From: Siccirubricoccus soli
GTDB lineage: Bacteria > Pseudomonadota > Alphaproteobacteria > Acetobacterales > Acetobacteraceae
Reading direction: 5' to 3'
Assembly: GCF_024178315.1 (NCBI RefSeq)
Contig: NZ_JAMZIK010000033.1
Location: 1 to 64,000, forward strand
DNA length: 64,000 nt
The notes under the pieces are model-generated. The model saw only the letters and a list, made by a program, of their open reading frames with translations. It was not told the DNA's origin and did no database searches. The first letter of the stretch is position 1. Every line of letters begins with the position of its first letter. This document shows, in pieces, positions 26,127 to 34,761 of this stretch. Position numbers and translations under genes: made by a program.

Positions 26127-27416
26127 CTACGTGCCGGGGCCGCCGTGGCCACCGGACCCTCGCCGTGTGCGGCGCACCGGTCGCGCCCACGCGCCGAACG
26201 GGGACAGCGTGCCGTCAGGCGCCGCGCGCAGGACCAGCAGCCGGGGCCCGGACTCCGGCACGCCGCCGAGCCGCTCGAGATGCGCCGCGAACTCGCCCCA
26301 CGGCACGAGCAGGAAATCCGAGCGGTCGGCGAAGCCGAGCGCCACGTGGGCACGCGGAGCGGAGGCAAGTTCCTGGGTCTGCGTCCGGCGGACCTGGAAC
26401 AGGTAGGTGCCTGCGACGCCGTTGTTCCCGGCCGTCATCACCTGCACGCGCCCCCCGGTGGCGTCGTCCCGAAGCACGGCCCGGCGCTGCACCATCCCCG
26501 GGCCAAGCTCCCGGCAAACCGCGGCGCCGATCAGGGAGCGAAGGGCCTCGCTCGCGGCGCGGTCGAGCCGCTTCCGCGCCGCCTCCTCCGCGCGAGCGCG
26601 CCGCTTGTCGAGAAGCGCCTCAAAGCCACGCGGCCACTCCTGGCAGGCCCGCCACCCCGCTTCGAGGACAAGGTGGACCTCGTCCGGATGGCGGCTCACG
26701 AAGTGAACAGGGCGCGTGACCCGCTCGTGCCCCAGGGCGACCAAGCCGACATGGAACATCAGGAGCAGCTGCTCGCCGACGGGGAGCGCCGCGACCTGCT
26801 CGCCCCACTCCGGGCACGCGCCGTCGGTGAGCAGGCGGTAGAGGGCGCGGACCCCGCCGAGTTCGGCTTCCGGGACGCGCGGTGGTGTGGCTTCCCGGAG
26901 GTCCCCGGTGCAGCTGAGGCTGGAACAGTGCGCCAGGTCCGCCAAGTTCCAGCCGAGCGGCTTTCCGCAGCAGGGGGCTGGGCAGCGGTCGAGCAGCCGG
27001 GTGCCATGAACCGGGCACGCCGTGACGAACGTCATGTCCCACAGCGCGCGGTGGTAGGCATTCTCGGCGAGGCAGGCCGGGCAGGCCTGTCGGGTCCGCA
27101 CGGCGACCAGGTCGGCGTGCAACTCGTGGCCGAGCACGGTGCGGGTCGTACCGTCGCCGTAGCACATAATGTCGAGCTCGCCCGGGTCCATGCCGAGATA
27201 CTCGCCGAGGTGGTCGACATCCGCCCCCTTCAGGGCCAGGGAGGCCAGGTGCTTGGTGCCGACCCCCAGCGGCTTGAGAACGCGCAAGGGCCTGCTGAAG
27301 CCGTGCTCCTTCGCGGTCCGGGCGACCCGGCTCGGGAGGCTCTCCCCAACCAGGCGGTCAACGGGCAGGGGCAGGCGGCGCGGCCCATCCGGCGGTGGCG
27401 GGGCCTCGTCGCTCAT
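26127..27416 (-). CDS. tniQ: TniQ family transposition protein (first copy)
   Basis: 429 residues. The N-terminal TniQ region has the LPLPVDRLVGESLPSRVARTAK opening, followed by a zinc-binding cluster of the order CPAC ... CPVH ... C ... CC ... C (about residues 111-165, with NAYHRALWDMTFVTACPVHGTRLL between). TniQ/TnsD proteins choose the target and recruit the TniB/TnsC ATPase. Its start overlaps the truncated tniB by 4 bp (27,413-27,416), the normal tniB-tniQ arrangement. No matching tniA/tnsB is present on this side, so it is part of a transposon remnant. It differs clearly from the second TniQ at 38,181. Confidence 0.85.
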   Translation of the reverse strand: MSDEAPPPPDGPRRLPLPVDRLVGESLPSRVARTAKEHGFSRPLRVLKPLGVGTKHLASLALKGADVDHLGEYLGMDPGELDIMCYGDGTTRTVLGHELHADLVAVRTRQACPACLAENAYHRALWDMTFVTACPVHGTRLLDRCPAPCCGKPLGWNLADLAHCSSLSCTGDLREATPPRVPEAELGGVRALYRLLTDGACPEWGEQVAALPVGEQLLLMFHVGLVALGHERVTRPVHFVSRHPDEVHLVLEAGWRACQEWPRGFEALLDKRRARAEEAARKRLDRAASEALRSLIGAAVCRELGPGMVQRRAVLRDDATGGRVQVMTAGNNGVAGTYLFQVRRTQTQELASAPRAHVALGFADRSDFLLVPWGEFAAHLERLGGVPESGPRLLVLRAAPDGTLSPFGAWARPVRRTRRGSGGHGGPGT

Positions 27417-28117
27417 GCGAACGGGTCCGCGTCAGGCTGGCGCCGCTTGCCTGGCCGCCGCCCATCCTGGACTGGATCCTGCGCGAGGGCGGGCTCCCAA
27501 TGCTTTGGAGGGTCCACGCGAAACGGGTTGAGCGGCTTCGGCGACTTGTGGATGTCCATGGCGTCGGCGGTTTCCGCGAGGAGCGCCAGGTCGAGAAACC
27601 TCGACGGCTCCGACCGCATCCGGTTCCGCACGTAGGCGAGCCGGATCAGCCGGTGCGCCCTTCCGATGCGGCCGCGGCAGAAGTACGCGATGCGCCGTGC
27701 CATGGGCATTCGGCCGAGATGCGAGGGCTCGGGCAGGTCGAGTGCCTCCTCCCACGCCATGAGGATGACGCGGAACTCCTCCCGTTCCTCCTCCAGGAAC
27801 CAGTCGAAGGGCTCGATGGTGATGGTCGGGAAGCAGCGCTCGTCGATCTGCTCGTTCGACATCAGGACACGGCTGGCGTGGGGGAGGCCGACGGCAAGCA
27901 GCGAGCAGACGCGCGCGTTCGCAATGGTCTTGAGGATGTCGGCCGTCCTGTAGTCGATCTTGTGGGTATCGGAGTCGATCAGGTGCTGGATCTCGTCGCA
28001 GATCAGCAACTCCGTCCGCTGTTGCTCCATGAGGCGCAGCGCGCGTCTCAGGCGCGCCAGATAGGTCCCGGTGTCGGGGTCCGGGTCGTCGAGCTGCTGC
28101 AGGAGACCCGCCACCAC
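27413..28117 (-). pseudogene. tniB: TniB transposition ATPase, N-terminally truncated
   Basis: TniB (PF05621-type) is the AAA+ regulator of Tn402/Tn7-like transposition. The remaining 234 residues begin at a GTG and contain the Walker B strand LLICDEIQHLID (about residue 37), sensor region LLAVGLPHASRVLMSNEQ and a C-terminal part ending near PFRVDPPKHWEP. The N-terminal third with Walker A is missing. TniB-like sequence continues a few codons further upstream (A-T-P-S-A-V-V) to about 28,135, where it meets a different AAA ATPase in another frame. It is therefore a fragment and probably inactive, although it still overlaps tniQ correctly. Confidence 0.8.
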
Positions 28118-28832
28118 CGCGGACGGTGTCGCGGGACAGGTCGGCGCCGGGCAGGGCGCCGCCGAGGTGGTGGCGCAGGATGGCGGCGAGGGCGGCCTGG
28201 TCGGGGGGCGGCACCCGGATCAGGCGCTCCAGGCGGCCGGGGCGCAGGATGGCGGGGTCGAGGCGGCTGGCGTCGTTGCAGCAGCCCACGACGACGACGC
28301 CCTCGCGGCCCGTCGCGCCGTCCAGCTCCTCGAGGAAGGCGTTGACCACCTGGATGGCGTAGTCACGGTCCCGGCCCCGGAAGGCGGCGCGGTCGCCGAA
28401 GCCGTCGATCTCGTCCACGAGCAGGATGCAGGGCGCCGCCTTCCGGGCGGCCTCGAAGGTCTCGCGCATGGCGCCGAGCAGGCTGCCGAGGTGCCCGTCC
28501 TTGGCGCCCTGCCACGCCGAGAGCGAGCCGGTCACCAGCGGCACGCCGCAGTGCGCGGCCAGCGCCCGCGCGAAGGTGGTCTTGCCGGTCCCGGTCGGCC
28601 CGACCAGCACCGCGCCCCGGTCCACGTCCCGCCAGGGCAGCGCGCCGCGCGCGTAGTCGGCGAGGTCGCGCCCGACGTCCTTGCCCCAGCGGACGGCCTC
28701 GTCCATGCCGCTCAGGCCCTCGAGCGCGAGATCCAGCGCGTCGCCGGTGGGCATGGCGCCGTCCACGGGATGCGGTGCCGTCGCGGCGGGCTGGGCGGCC
28801 GGGACCGGGGTGTCGATGGCGGTGTCGGGCAT
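28118..28832 (-). pseudogene. AAA ATPase (FtsH/CDC48-like module), C-terminally truncated
   Basis: It starts at ATG 28,832 behind a strong ribosome-binding site (gggaggtgagg). After a proline/alanine-rich leader it has Walker A VGPTGTGKTT (about residue 77), Walker B CILLVDEID, and sensor/arginine-finger region NDASRLDPAILRPGRLERLI, then LAAILRHHLGGALPGADLSR. Homologous AAA modules continue with a helical lid, but here the sequence stops being AAA-like near 28,125 and runs into tniB in another frame. The in-frame extension to 27,432 is a meaningless read-through of tniB. It is divergent from the repeat-protein gene at 28,897. Likely a truncated relic. Confidence 0.75.
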
Positions 28833-28896
28833 CGCCTCACCTCCCACCGGGAATGCAGGGTTCGTCCGCGCCGCGGGGCGAGATCGGGAAGGGCGC

Positions 28897-30576
28897 GTGC
28901 GGCGCGCCGACCCGGGCCTGCTCGCCGAGGGGGACACGCCCAGGGTCGCGGCGCTCAACGAGCTGGGGCGGCGCGTGGACCGCTGGGCGCATCGCGGCAT
29001 TGAGGTGTCGCGCCTGCACCCGTACGACGACCCGCCATCTGGCGCGGGGGAGTTCTTCGAGGATCCTGCCGTGGTGCCAGCGGTCGCGGGAATCTACGGC
29101 CCCGTGCATGTCGGCAGGTTCCCGGACGGCAGGGAGTTCCTCGACTACGACGCCTGCGTCCCGGTCTACCGCCGCTGGCAGGCGCTGCACCTGTACGAGG
29201 TCGCGTCCGGCGGCCTGAAGGTTCTGCACGCGCCTGATTGGGCGACAGGTCGCGCGCTCGCCGGGGCGCTTCGTGGTCAAGCGGAAGGAGACCTTCCTGA
29301 GGTGTTCGCGTGGCATCACCGCAAGGTTCTGCACGCGCCTGATTGGGCGACAGGTCGCGCGCTCGCCGGGGCGCTTCGTGGTCAAGCGGAAGGAGACCTT
29401 CCTGAGGTGTTCGCGTGGCATCACCGCAAGGTTCTGCACGCGCCTGATTGGGCGACAGGTCGCGCGCTCGCCGGGGCGCTTCGTGGTCAAGCGGAAGGAG
29501 ACCTTCCTGAGGTGTTCGCGTGGCATCACCGCTACGACGTCAGCTCGTTCGCCAAACATCGGCAATCGCTCGAGGCGGCGAACTGGTTCGAGACCTACGC
29601 CCAAAGAGCCCTGAACGTGGCGGAGAGCGAGGACGGGGCCGATGGCACGTTCGTCATCGCGGGCTTGGCTTACGAGTCCCTCACGCAGGAGGAGGCGCGT
29701 GTCGCCGAGGAGGCGCTGAGCCGCCACGGTGTCGTGGAGTGTGACGTGACCCGGATGATTCGATGGGCCGCCGAGCGTGCTATCGAGCACCAGGATGCCG
29801 GGCGTCCCCGCGTTGAGGAGGCATACCGGGAGCTGGTCGAGGGCGCGATACGGCTTCTCAAGGCGAGGGGGATGGAATTCGAGCAGATCGCCGCCGCGAC
29901 CGGTGGCCCGGACGGTCCCCTACGTGAGCTGTTTCCGGACTGGCTCGCCGAGCAGCACGAGAGTGCGATGGGAACCCTGCGGCACCGGGTGCTGCCGGAC
30001 CTGACGGCCTCCCTTGGTCAGTTGCTGCCGACGCCGACCGAGGCAGACGCCGCGGTCTTCCTCGCGTGGCTGGAGGCGAACGACCTGATCCAGGTGTTCT
30101 GGCACTTCGGCGCGCTGATGGCCTTCCACCGGAGACACGACAGGCATGCTGTCGCCGCCGCCGGGCGCGAGGTCCTGGGCATGTCGGCGGCCGTGGAGCA
30201 CATGGCGAACGCCTTGGGCTCCACGGAGTCCACTCTCTACCCTAAGCTGAAGGAGTTGTGGAGCGGGACAGGCCGCATCCCCGACGTGATGGAGCGGATG
30301 AGGCAGCAGGGAGTCCTGCGCAGCCACTCCGAAGCCGAGTTCAGGGCGAAGATGGCCATGCTCAGGACCGTTCTGACCGCCCCAGGCGACGAGCTGGCCT
30401 GCCGCGACCTGCTCGAGGCCGTCCTCATCCGCAATCACGCCCAGCACCGCGCGCTTGGCTTCATGCGCAAGCCGGAGCTGGTGGAAGCTTTCGTTACCCT
30501 GTTCAGGGCTGCGTTCCTGACGTGGCACGCCGTCTCGTGCCGACGCGCGGATCCCCTGCTGGGGGCGCCACGGTGA
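28897..30576 (+). CDS. Unrecognised protein with three identical 35-residue repeats
   Basis: About 559 residues from GTG 28,897, with a close gggaaggg site upstream. The true start is uncertain, since the frame is open to 28,681. I recognise no family. The N-terminus is acidic and mixed (VDRWAHRGIEVSRLHPYDD). Then comes a perfect triplication of a 35-residue unit beginning KVLHAPDWATGR, followed by a helical body with WFETYAQRALNVAE, an E-rich region and C-terminal RKPELVEAFVTLFRAAFLTWHA. It has no signal peptide or membrane helix. Codon use is strongly GC3-biased through the whole frame, supporting real coding. It lies upstream of a large helicase on the same strand, 480 bp away, and divergent from the truncated AAA gene. 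Confidence 0.65.
   Translation: MRRADPGLLAEGDTPRVAALNELGRRVDRWAHRGIEVSRLHPYDDPPSGAGEFFEDPAVVPAVAGIYGPVHVGRFPDGREFLDYDACVPVYRRWQALHLYEVASGGLKVLHAPDWATGRALAGALRGQAEGDLPEVFAWHHRKVLHAPDWATGRALAGALRGQAEGDLPEVFAWHHRKVLHAPDWATGRALAGALRGQAEGDLPEVFAWHHRYDVSSFAKHRQSLEAANWFETYAQRALNVAESEDGADGTFVIAGLAYESLTQEEARVAEEALSRHGVVECDVTRMIRWAAERAIEHQDAGRPRVEEAYRELVEGAIRLLKARGMEFEQIAAATGGPDGPLRELFPDWLAEQHESAMGTLRHRVLPDLTASLGQLLPTPTEADAAVFLAWLEANDLIQVFWHFGALMAFHRRHDRHAVAAAGREVLGMSAAVEHMANALGSTESTLYPKLKELWSGTGRIPDVMERMRQQGVLRSHSEAEFRAKMAMLRTVLTAPGDELACRDLLEAVLIRNHAQHRALGFMRKPELVEAFVTLFRAAFLTWHAVSCRRADPLLGAPR
29218..29532 (+). repeat. Three perfect tandem copies of a 105-bp unit, in frame
   Basis: Copies at 29,218-29,322, 29,323-29,427 and 29,428-29,532 are identical base for base. 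Each encodes 35 residues from K-V-L-H-A-P-D-W to A-W-H-H-R, so copy number changes do not alter the reading frame. Identity at every base indicates recent expansion, or ongoing slippage or unequal recombination. Confidence 0.97.
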
Positions 30577-30596
30577 ACGCGGCGATCGGTCGATGA

Positions 30597-30830
30597 CAGT
30601 CGGGCGCTGAGACCGACCTGAACGACGAGCGCGCCCAGATCCTGCACGGCCTCGGCGCCAACGGGCACCTCGTCCACGTGTCAGAGGTGGTACCCCGGTC
30701 TCAGTTGAGGATGCCGGTGTCAGGGGCAGCAGAGGTCGGCTGGTTTGGGCACAAATGGGTGCTCAGGGCCGACCTCTTCGCCCACCACGTGGATCACACC
30801 ATCGGTGGAACCATACCCGATCCAATCGGA
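30597..30830 (+). pseudogene. Possible CoiA-like remnant
   Basis: The 480-bp gap between the repeat protein and the helicase contains a plus-strand frame. It reads DERAQILHGLGANGHLVHVSEV and, further on, VLRADLFAHHVDH. This recalls the start of CoiA-like competence/nuclease proteins (x-x-NGxLVHxSEV, then a HFAHH-type segment). There is no start codon in the right place, the cysteines expected between the two parts are absent, and the frame decays after 30,830. I treat it as a weakly supported relic. The rest of the gap (30,831-31,056) shows only the helicase ribosome-binding site. Confidence 0.25.
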
Positions 30831-31056
30831 GCCAGTCGTGCGCGGGTTCCCCCGACTCCGGCGCTCCGCTGCGGACGGCTACCGGCTCACCAGCCTGCCA
30901 TCGGTCGTCACCAGCACGACGGGACGGCCACGCCCGCTTCGGCGGCGCGGGATGCCGCCTCCCACGGGGCTCCCTCGGGGAACGGCACGGGCTACCGTGG
31001 GTTGACCCCAAGGGGCCGCGCGGCGTAGCCGCTGCTGGGGGCAAAGGGGGAAGGAC

Positions 31057-34000
31057 ATGGGCCGGGACAACGACCTGAGGACGCTGCGCTACTGGCGCGA
31101 CGTCGAGGCGCTGACCGCCCCCTCCGTCGAGGACGAGGCCGACGGCCCCGAGGACACCGTCCGCTACGTGCGCGACGGCGCGCTGCCTTGGGAGCGGGGG
31201 CAGCGGATCCCCAACCCCGCGGTCCACTTCGTGCGGTTCGGGATCGTCCCGCGGGGCGACTACGACCGGGCGCTGCGCGGGCTGCTCGGTGCCGCGGAGC
31301 CCGAGGATCGCGATGACGGCCGTCGGGCGAAGACGGGGCCGCTGACCTTCCTCGGCGTCCTCGAGGTCGGCCCGGACCTGAAGGAGGTCGAGTTCCGGCC
31401 GGACGCGCACTTGGCGGCGTTCGCCGTCCACTTCGCCGAGCTCGCGGGTGCCGACGTCTCCGGCTACCACGACCGCCTGTTCGAATTCTTCGAGGAGCAG
31501 AAGCGGCTGCTGGAGGAGCGGAGGCGGCAGCCGGGGAACGAGGATGACCCAGTCGGGATGGACTTCGTCCGCGCCATGGCCAGGAAGGCCGCGTCGCTGC
31601 TGGGCGCGCCGCCCCCGGTGGGCGGCGCGGTCGAGGCCGTCGTGGTCAGCAGAGCCCTGGTCGACCGCGAGGGACGCAGGCGGAACCCCGAGCTGCCGCC
31701 GGTCAACGGCTTCTACTACGACGACCTGTCCGCCGCGATCGACGCCGCCTCCCGCGGGGCGCCATGCGGCCTCGTCGCCGGGTACCTGCGCGACGGCCGC
31801 GGCCAGGGCCGCCGCGACTGCCTGCGGCCCGAGGAGATGTGCCACGCGCTCGACCTCGCGCGCCTGCCGGACGGCCGCTGGCCGAGCGAGTTCCCGCTGA
31901 CCCTGATGCAGCAGGTCGCGGTCAACGAGGGGCTGGCCCGCCTGTCGGACGGCGGGATCTTCTCCGTCAACGGCCCGCCGGGCACCGGCAAGACGACGCT
32001 TCTGGCGGACGTCGTCGCCGCGGTCGTGGTCGAGCGGGCGCGGCTGATGGCGGAGTTCCGCTCCCCCGCCGCTGCGTTCCGCCAGGTCGGCCGGTCCATG
32101 GCCGAGGAGGAGGGGTTCACCCCGGACTCCCGGTTCCGCGACTTCACCATCGTGGTGGCCAGCAGCAACAATGGCGCCGTCGAGAACGTCACCCGCGAGT
32201 TGCCGGACGCGGCGAAGATCCCGCCCGCGCGCCGCGCCGACTGCGCCCGGTTCACGGAGACTGCCGCCGCGCTGCTGAACCGGCGCCCCAAGGCGGAGGA
32301 CGAGGACGCCGAGGCGGAGCCGGTCAGGCCCCGGGAGGCATGGGGGCTGATCGCCGCCGCCCTGGGGAACAGGGCGAACCGCGGCGCCTTCTGCGCCGTC
32401 CTCCGCGCCAAGGAGAAGGTGCCGCCCGGCGAGGGGGACGGCTCCCGGCCGTGGCGCGACGCGCCGTCCAACATCTTCCGCCAGCTCGGGGAACTCGGGC
32501 GCCCCGACTGGGCCGCGGCGAGGACGGCCTTTCAGGCCGCCCTGGCCGAGGTGCGGCGCCTGAAGGACGAGATCGCCGAGCACGAGCGGCAGACCGAGGC
32601 CGCCGCGCTGGCGGACGCCGAAGCGGGGGCGGCGGGCGAGCGCCGCCGCGCCGCCGAGGGGGACGCCGAGGCCGCGCGCCGGGACTCCGCGGCCACCGAG
32701 GGCGACCTCGCGGCCGCCCGGGAGATCCTGGCGGCGGCTGATCGTGACGTGGATCTGGGTAGGCCGGGGCTTGTGGCGCGGATGCTCGCGGCCCTCCGGC
32801 TTTCGCGGGCCGCGGCCGCGGCCCGCGCGGCGCACGAGGAGACGGTGCGCCGCCGCGCCGAGGCGTCGGCCGCCCTCCAGGCCGCAGTGGCCCGCGGACG
32901 CGAGGTGTCCAAGCGCCTCCGGGAGGCGGAGGCCGCCGTGGCCGCCGCAGCGGCGGACGAGGCGGCGCTGCGGCGGGCAGCGGACGAGGCGCGGCGCGCG
33001 GCCGCGCGCATCGCCGGAGCCCACGGCGGGATCACCGACATCGCCTCGACCCTGGAACTGCCGCGGGAACGCATGCACCAGCGGCTGCCCCGCAGCAGCA
33101 AGGCGCTGGACGCCGCGCGGGCCGAGGTGTTCGTCCGCGCGCTGGGCGTCCACCAGGCGTTCATCGGCGGCGCCGCCCGGCAGTTCAGGCGCAACCTGAG
33201 CCTGGCGCTCAAGATGGTCGGCGGCGAGATCAGGCCGGAGCCGTCCGCGGCGCTCGACCTGTGGGCCACGCTGGCCATCCTGGTGCCGGTCTTCTCCAGC
33301 ACTTTCGCCTCCTTCGGGCGCTGCTTCGCCACCCTGCCCGCGGGCGGCATCGGCTGGCTGATCGTGGACGAGGCCGGGCAGGCCGTGCCGCAGCACGCCG
33401 TCGGCGCCCTGATGCGGGCGAAGCGCGCGCTGGTGGTGGGCGACCCGCTGCAGGTCGAGCCGGTGATCACCCTCGACGAGGAGGTGGACCGGCGGCTGCA
33501 CGAGCGCCGCGGCGCGCACCCCGTCCACCGCTCGACCGTGACGTCGATGCAGGTGCTGGCCGACAGGAACAACACCTTCGGCACCTTCATCGCGGGCGGC
33601 GACGAGGAGGTCTGGGTCGGCTCGCCGCTTGTGGTGCACCGCCGCTGCGTCGAGCCGATGTTCTCCATCTCGAACGCCATCGCTTACGGCGGCGGCATGG
33701 TGCTGGGCGACGGAAAGGCCGAGCAGGAGAGGCGGATCACCGAGGGCGACCCGGCCCGCGGCATCCCGCCGCGGCCGCTGCTCGGGCCGAGCCGCTGGAT
33801 CGACATGCCGACCGACCGGGGCGGCGACGGCCACTTCATGCCCGCGCACGCCGAGATGGCGGCGGCCATCGTCCGCGAGTTCATGGTCCGCGGCTGGGCC
33901 GAGGGGGCGCGGCCGGACGGGCTGCCGGACCTCTACGTCATCTCGCCCTTCCGGACCGCGGCGGACGGCCTGCGCCGACTGCTCTCCTCGCGCCGGGGCT

Positions 34001-34374
34001 GGTGGGCGCCCGGCGTCCCCCGCAAGGCCGTGGACGCCTGGCTGCGCGCTTGCGTCGGCACGGTGCACACCTTCCAGGGCAAGGAGGCGGAGGCGGTCGT
34101 CCTGCTGCTCGGCGGCAAGACGCCGGGCGCGATCCGCTGGGCGGCGGGCACGCCCAACGTGCTGAACGTGGCGGTGACCCGGGCGAAGCGGCGGCTCTAC
34201 GTCGTCGGCGACTGGGACGCCTGGATGCGCGAGCCGCGGGTCCGCTCCGCCATGGGCGGCATCGAGGGGTTCCGCTCGTCGGCCGAGGCGATGCGGGCCA
34301 GCTTGGAGGCATCGCCAACCCTGGCCCCGGCGCGCCCGCCCGGCATGCTGGCCAAGCGCCCGCGCGCGATCTGA
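31057..34374 (+). CDS. Large SF1 (Upf1/Dna2-like) helicase with coiled-coil insertion
   Basis: 1,105 residues; ATG 31,057 follows gggggaagga. Helicase motifs are Walker A NGPPGTGKTT (about residue 306), motif Ia region IVVASSNNGAVENV, Walker B LIVDEAGQAVPQ (about 770), VVGDPLQVEP (motif III), HTFQGKEAEAVVLLLG (motif V) and NVAVTRAKRRLYVVGD (about 1037, motif VI). Between motifs I and II lies an alanine/arginine/glutamate-rich coiled coil (about 490-660), as in other Upf1-like bacterial helicases of defence islands. The N-terminal 300 residues are not recognised. It probably unwinds or translocates on nucleic acid. Its neighbours (repeat protein upstream, type I methylase fragment downstream, same strand) suggest a defence context, which is inference. 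Confidence 0.85.
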   Translation: MGRDNDLRTLRYWRDVEALTAPSVEDEADGPEDTVRYVRDGALPWERGQRIPNPAVHFVRFGIVPRGDYDRALRGLLGAAEPEDRDDGRRAKTGPLTFLGVLEVGPDLKEVEFRPDAHLAAFAVHFAELAGADVSGYHDRLFEFFEEQKRLLEERRRQPGNEDDPVGMDFVRAMARKAASLLGAPPPVGGAVEAVVVSRALVDREGRRRNPELPPVNGFYYDDLSAAIDAASRGAPCGLVAGYLRDGRGQGRRDCLRPEEMCHALDLARLPDGRWPSEFPLTLMQQVAVNEGLARLSDGGIFSVNGPPGTGKTTLLADVVAAVVVERARLMAEFRSPAAAFRQVGRSMAEEEGFTPDSRFRDFTIVVASSNNGAVENVTRELPDAAKIPPARRADCARFTETAAALLNRRPKAEDEDAEAEPVRPREAWGLIAAALGNRANRGAFCAVLRAKEKVPPGEGDGSRPWRDAPSNIFRQLGELGRPDWAAARTAFQAALAEVRRLKDEIAEHERQTEAAALADAEAGAAGERRRAAEGDAEAARRDSAATEGDLAAAREILAAADRDVDLGRPGLVARMLAALRLSRAAAAARAAHEETVRRRAEASAALQAAVARGREVSKRLREAEAAVAAAAADEAALRRAADEARRAAARIAGAHGGITDIASTLELPRERMHQRLPRSSKALDAARAEVFVRALGVHQAFIGGAARQFRRNLSLALKMVGGEIRPEPSAALDLWATLAILVPVFSSTFASFGRCFATLPAGGIGWLIVDEAGQAVPQHAVGALMRAKRALVVGDPLQVEPVITLDEEVDRRLHERRGAHPVHRSTVTSMQVLADRNNTFGTFIAGGDEEVWVGSPLVVHRRCVEPMFSISNAIAYGGGMVLGDGKAEQERRITEGDPARGIPPRPLLGPSRWIDMPTDRGGDGHFMPAHAEMAAAIVREFMVRGWAEGARPDGLPDLYVISPFRTAADGLRRLLSSRRGWWAPGVPRKAVDAWLRACVGTVHTFQGKEAEAVVLLLGGKTPGAIRWAAGTPNVLNVAVTRAKRRLYVVGDWDAWMREPRVRSAMGGIEGFRSSAEAMRASLEASPTLAPARPPGMLAKRPRAI

Positions 34375-34761
34375 GTGGGTCGCGTTCGTAGGCGGCGGAT
34401 CCCCCGCAGTGGAGTTCTCCGTGGCCAGGGTGCCCGCGCCGCTGCGGCAGAACGGGCCGGGGCCGGACACGGCCGCGCGGAGCAATCCGGCAGGCCAATG
34501 CCATCGCCCTGCTGCCGCGGCGGCGCGGTGCCGCGTGTTGGAGCCGGTGGCTGGGGTGGCATCCGTCTGCCCAGCACTTGGCCCGGAGTGTCGGCACGGG
34601 CTGGCTTGCGCCCCCCGTCAGGGCGAATCCTTGCGGACCTGAAGCCCGCCAAGGAAAACCGGGCCGTACTCCTTGCGTCCCCATCCCGCTCCCGCTGTAA
34701 CCTGACGTAGAGAGGGGCGGCGGAATGGCTTGCCGTCCGGTTCCAGGGGCAAGCCCGGCGC
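34375..34761. other. Gap between helicase and hsdM fragment
   Basis: 387 bp with no convincing gene on either strand; short frames here have no ribosome-binding site or recognisable motif. It presumably holds the hsdM promoter. A GC-rich aggggc lies before the hsdM ATG but is not a strong Shine-Dalgarno. Confidence 0.5.

Noticed and set aside
27432-29000. 522-codon minus-strand frame as one AAA protein
   Set aside because: Its second half is tniB read in the wrong frame. It is a chimera of two truncated genes.
29218-29532. CRISPR-like array
   Set aside because: The 105-bp units are directly adjacent with no spacers and are in frame within a gene; no cas genes nearby.
28837-29790. Minus-strand frame across the 105-bp repeats
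   Set aside because: Also open, but lacks coding bias outside the repeats; the plus strand has consistent GC3 bias along its whole length.
30763-34485. 1,240-codon minus-strand frame opposite the helicase
   Set aside because: Pure shadow; the plus strand carries all helicase motifs with a good ribosome-binding site.
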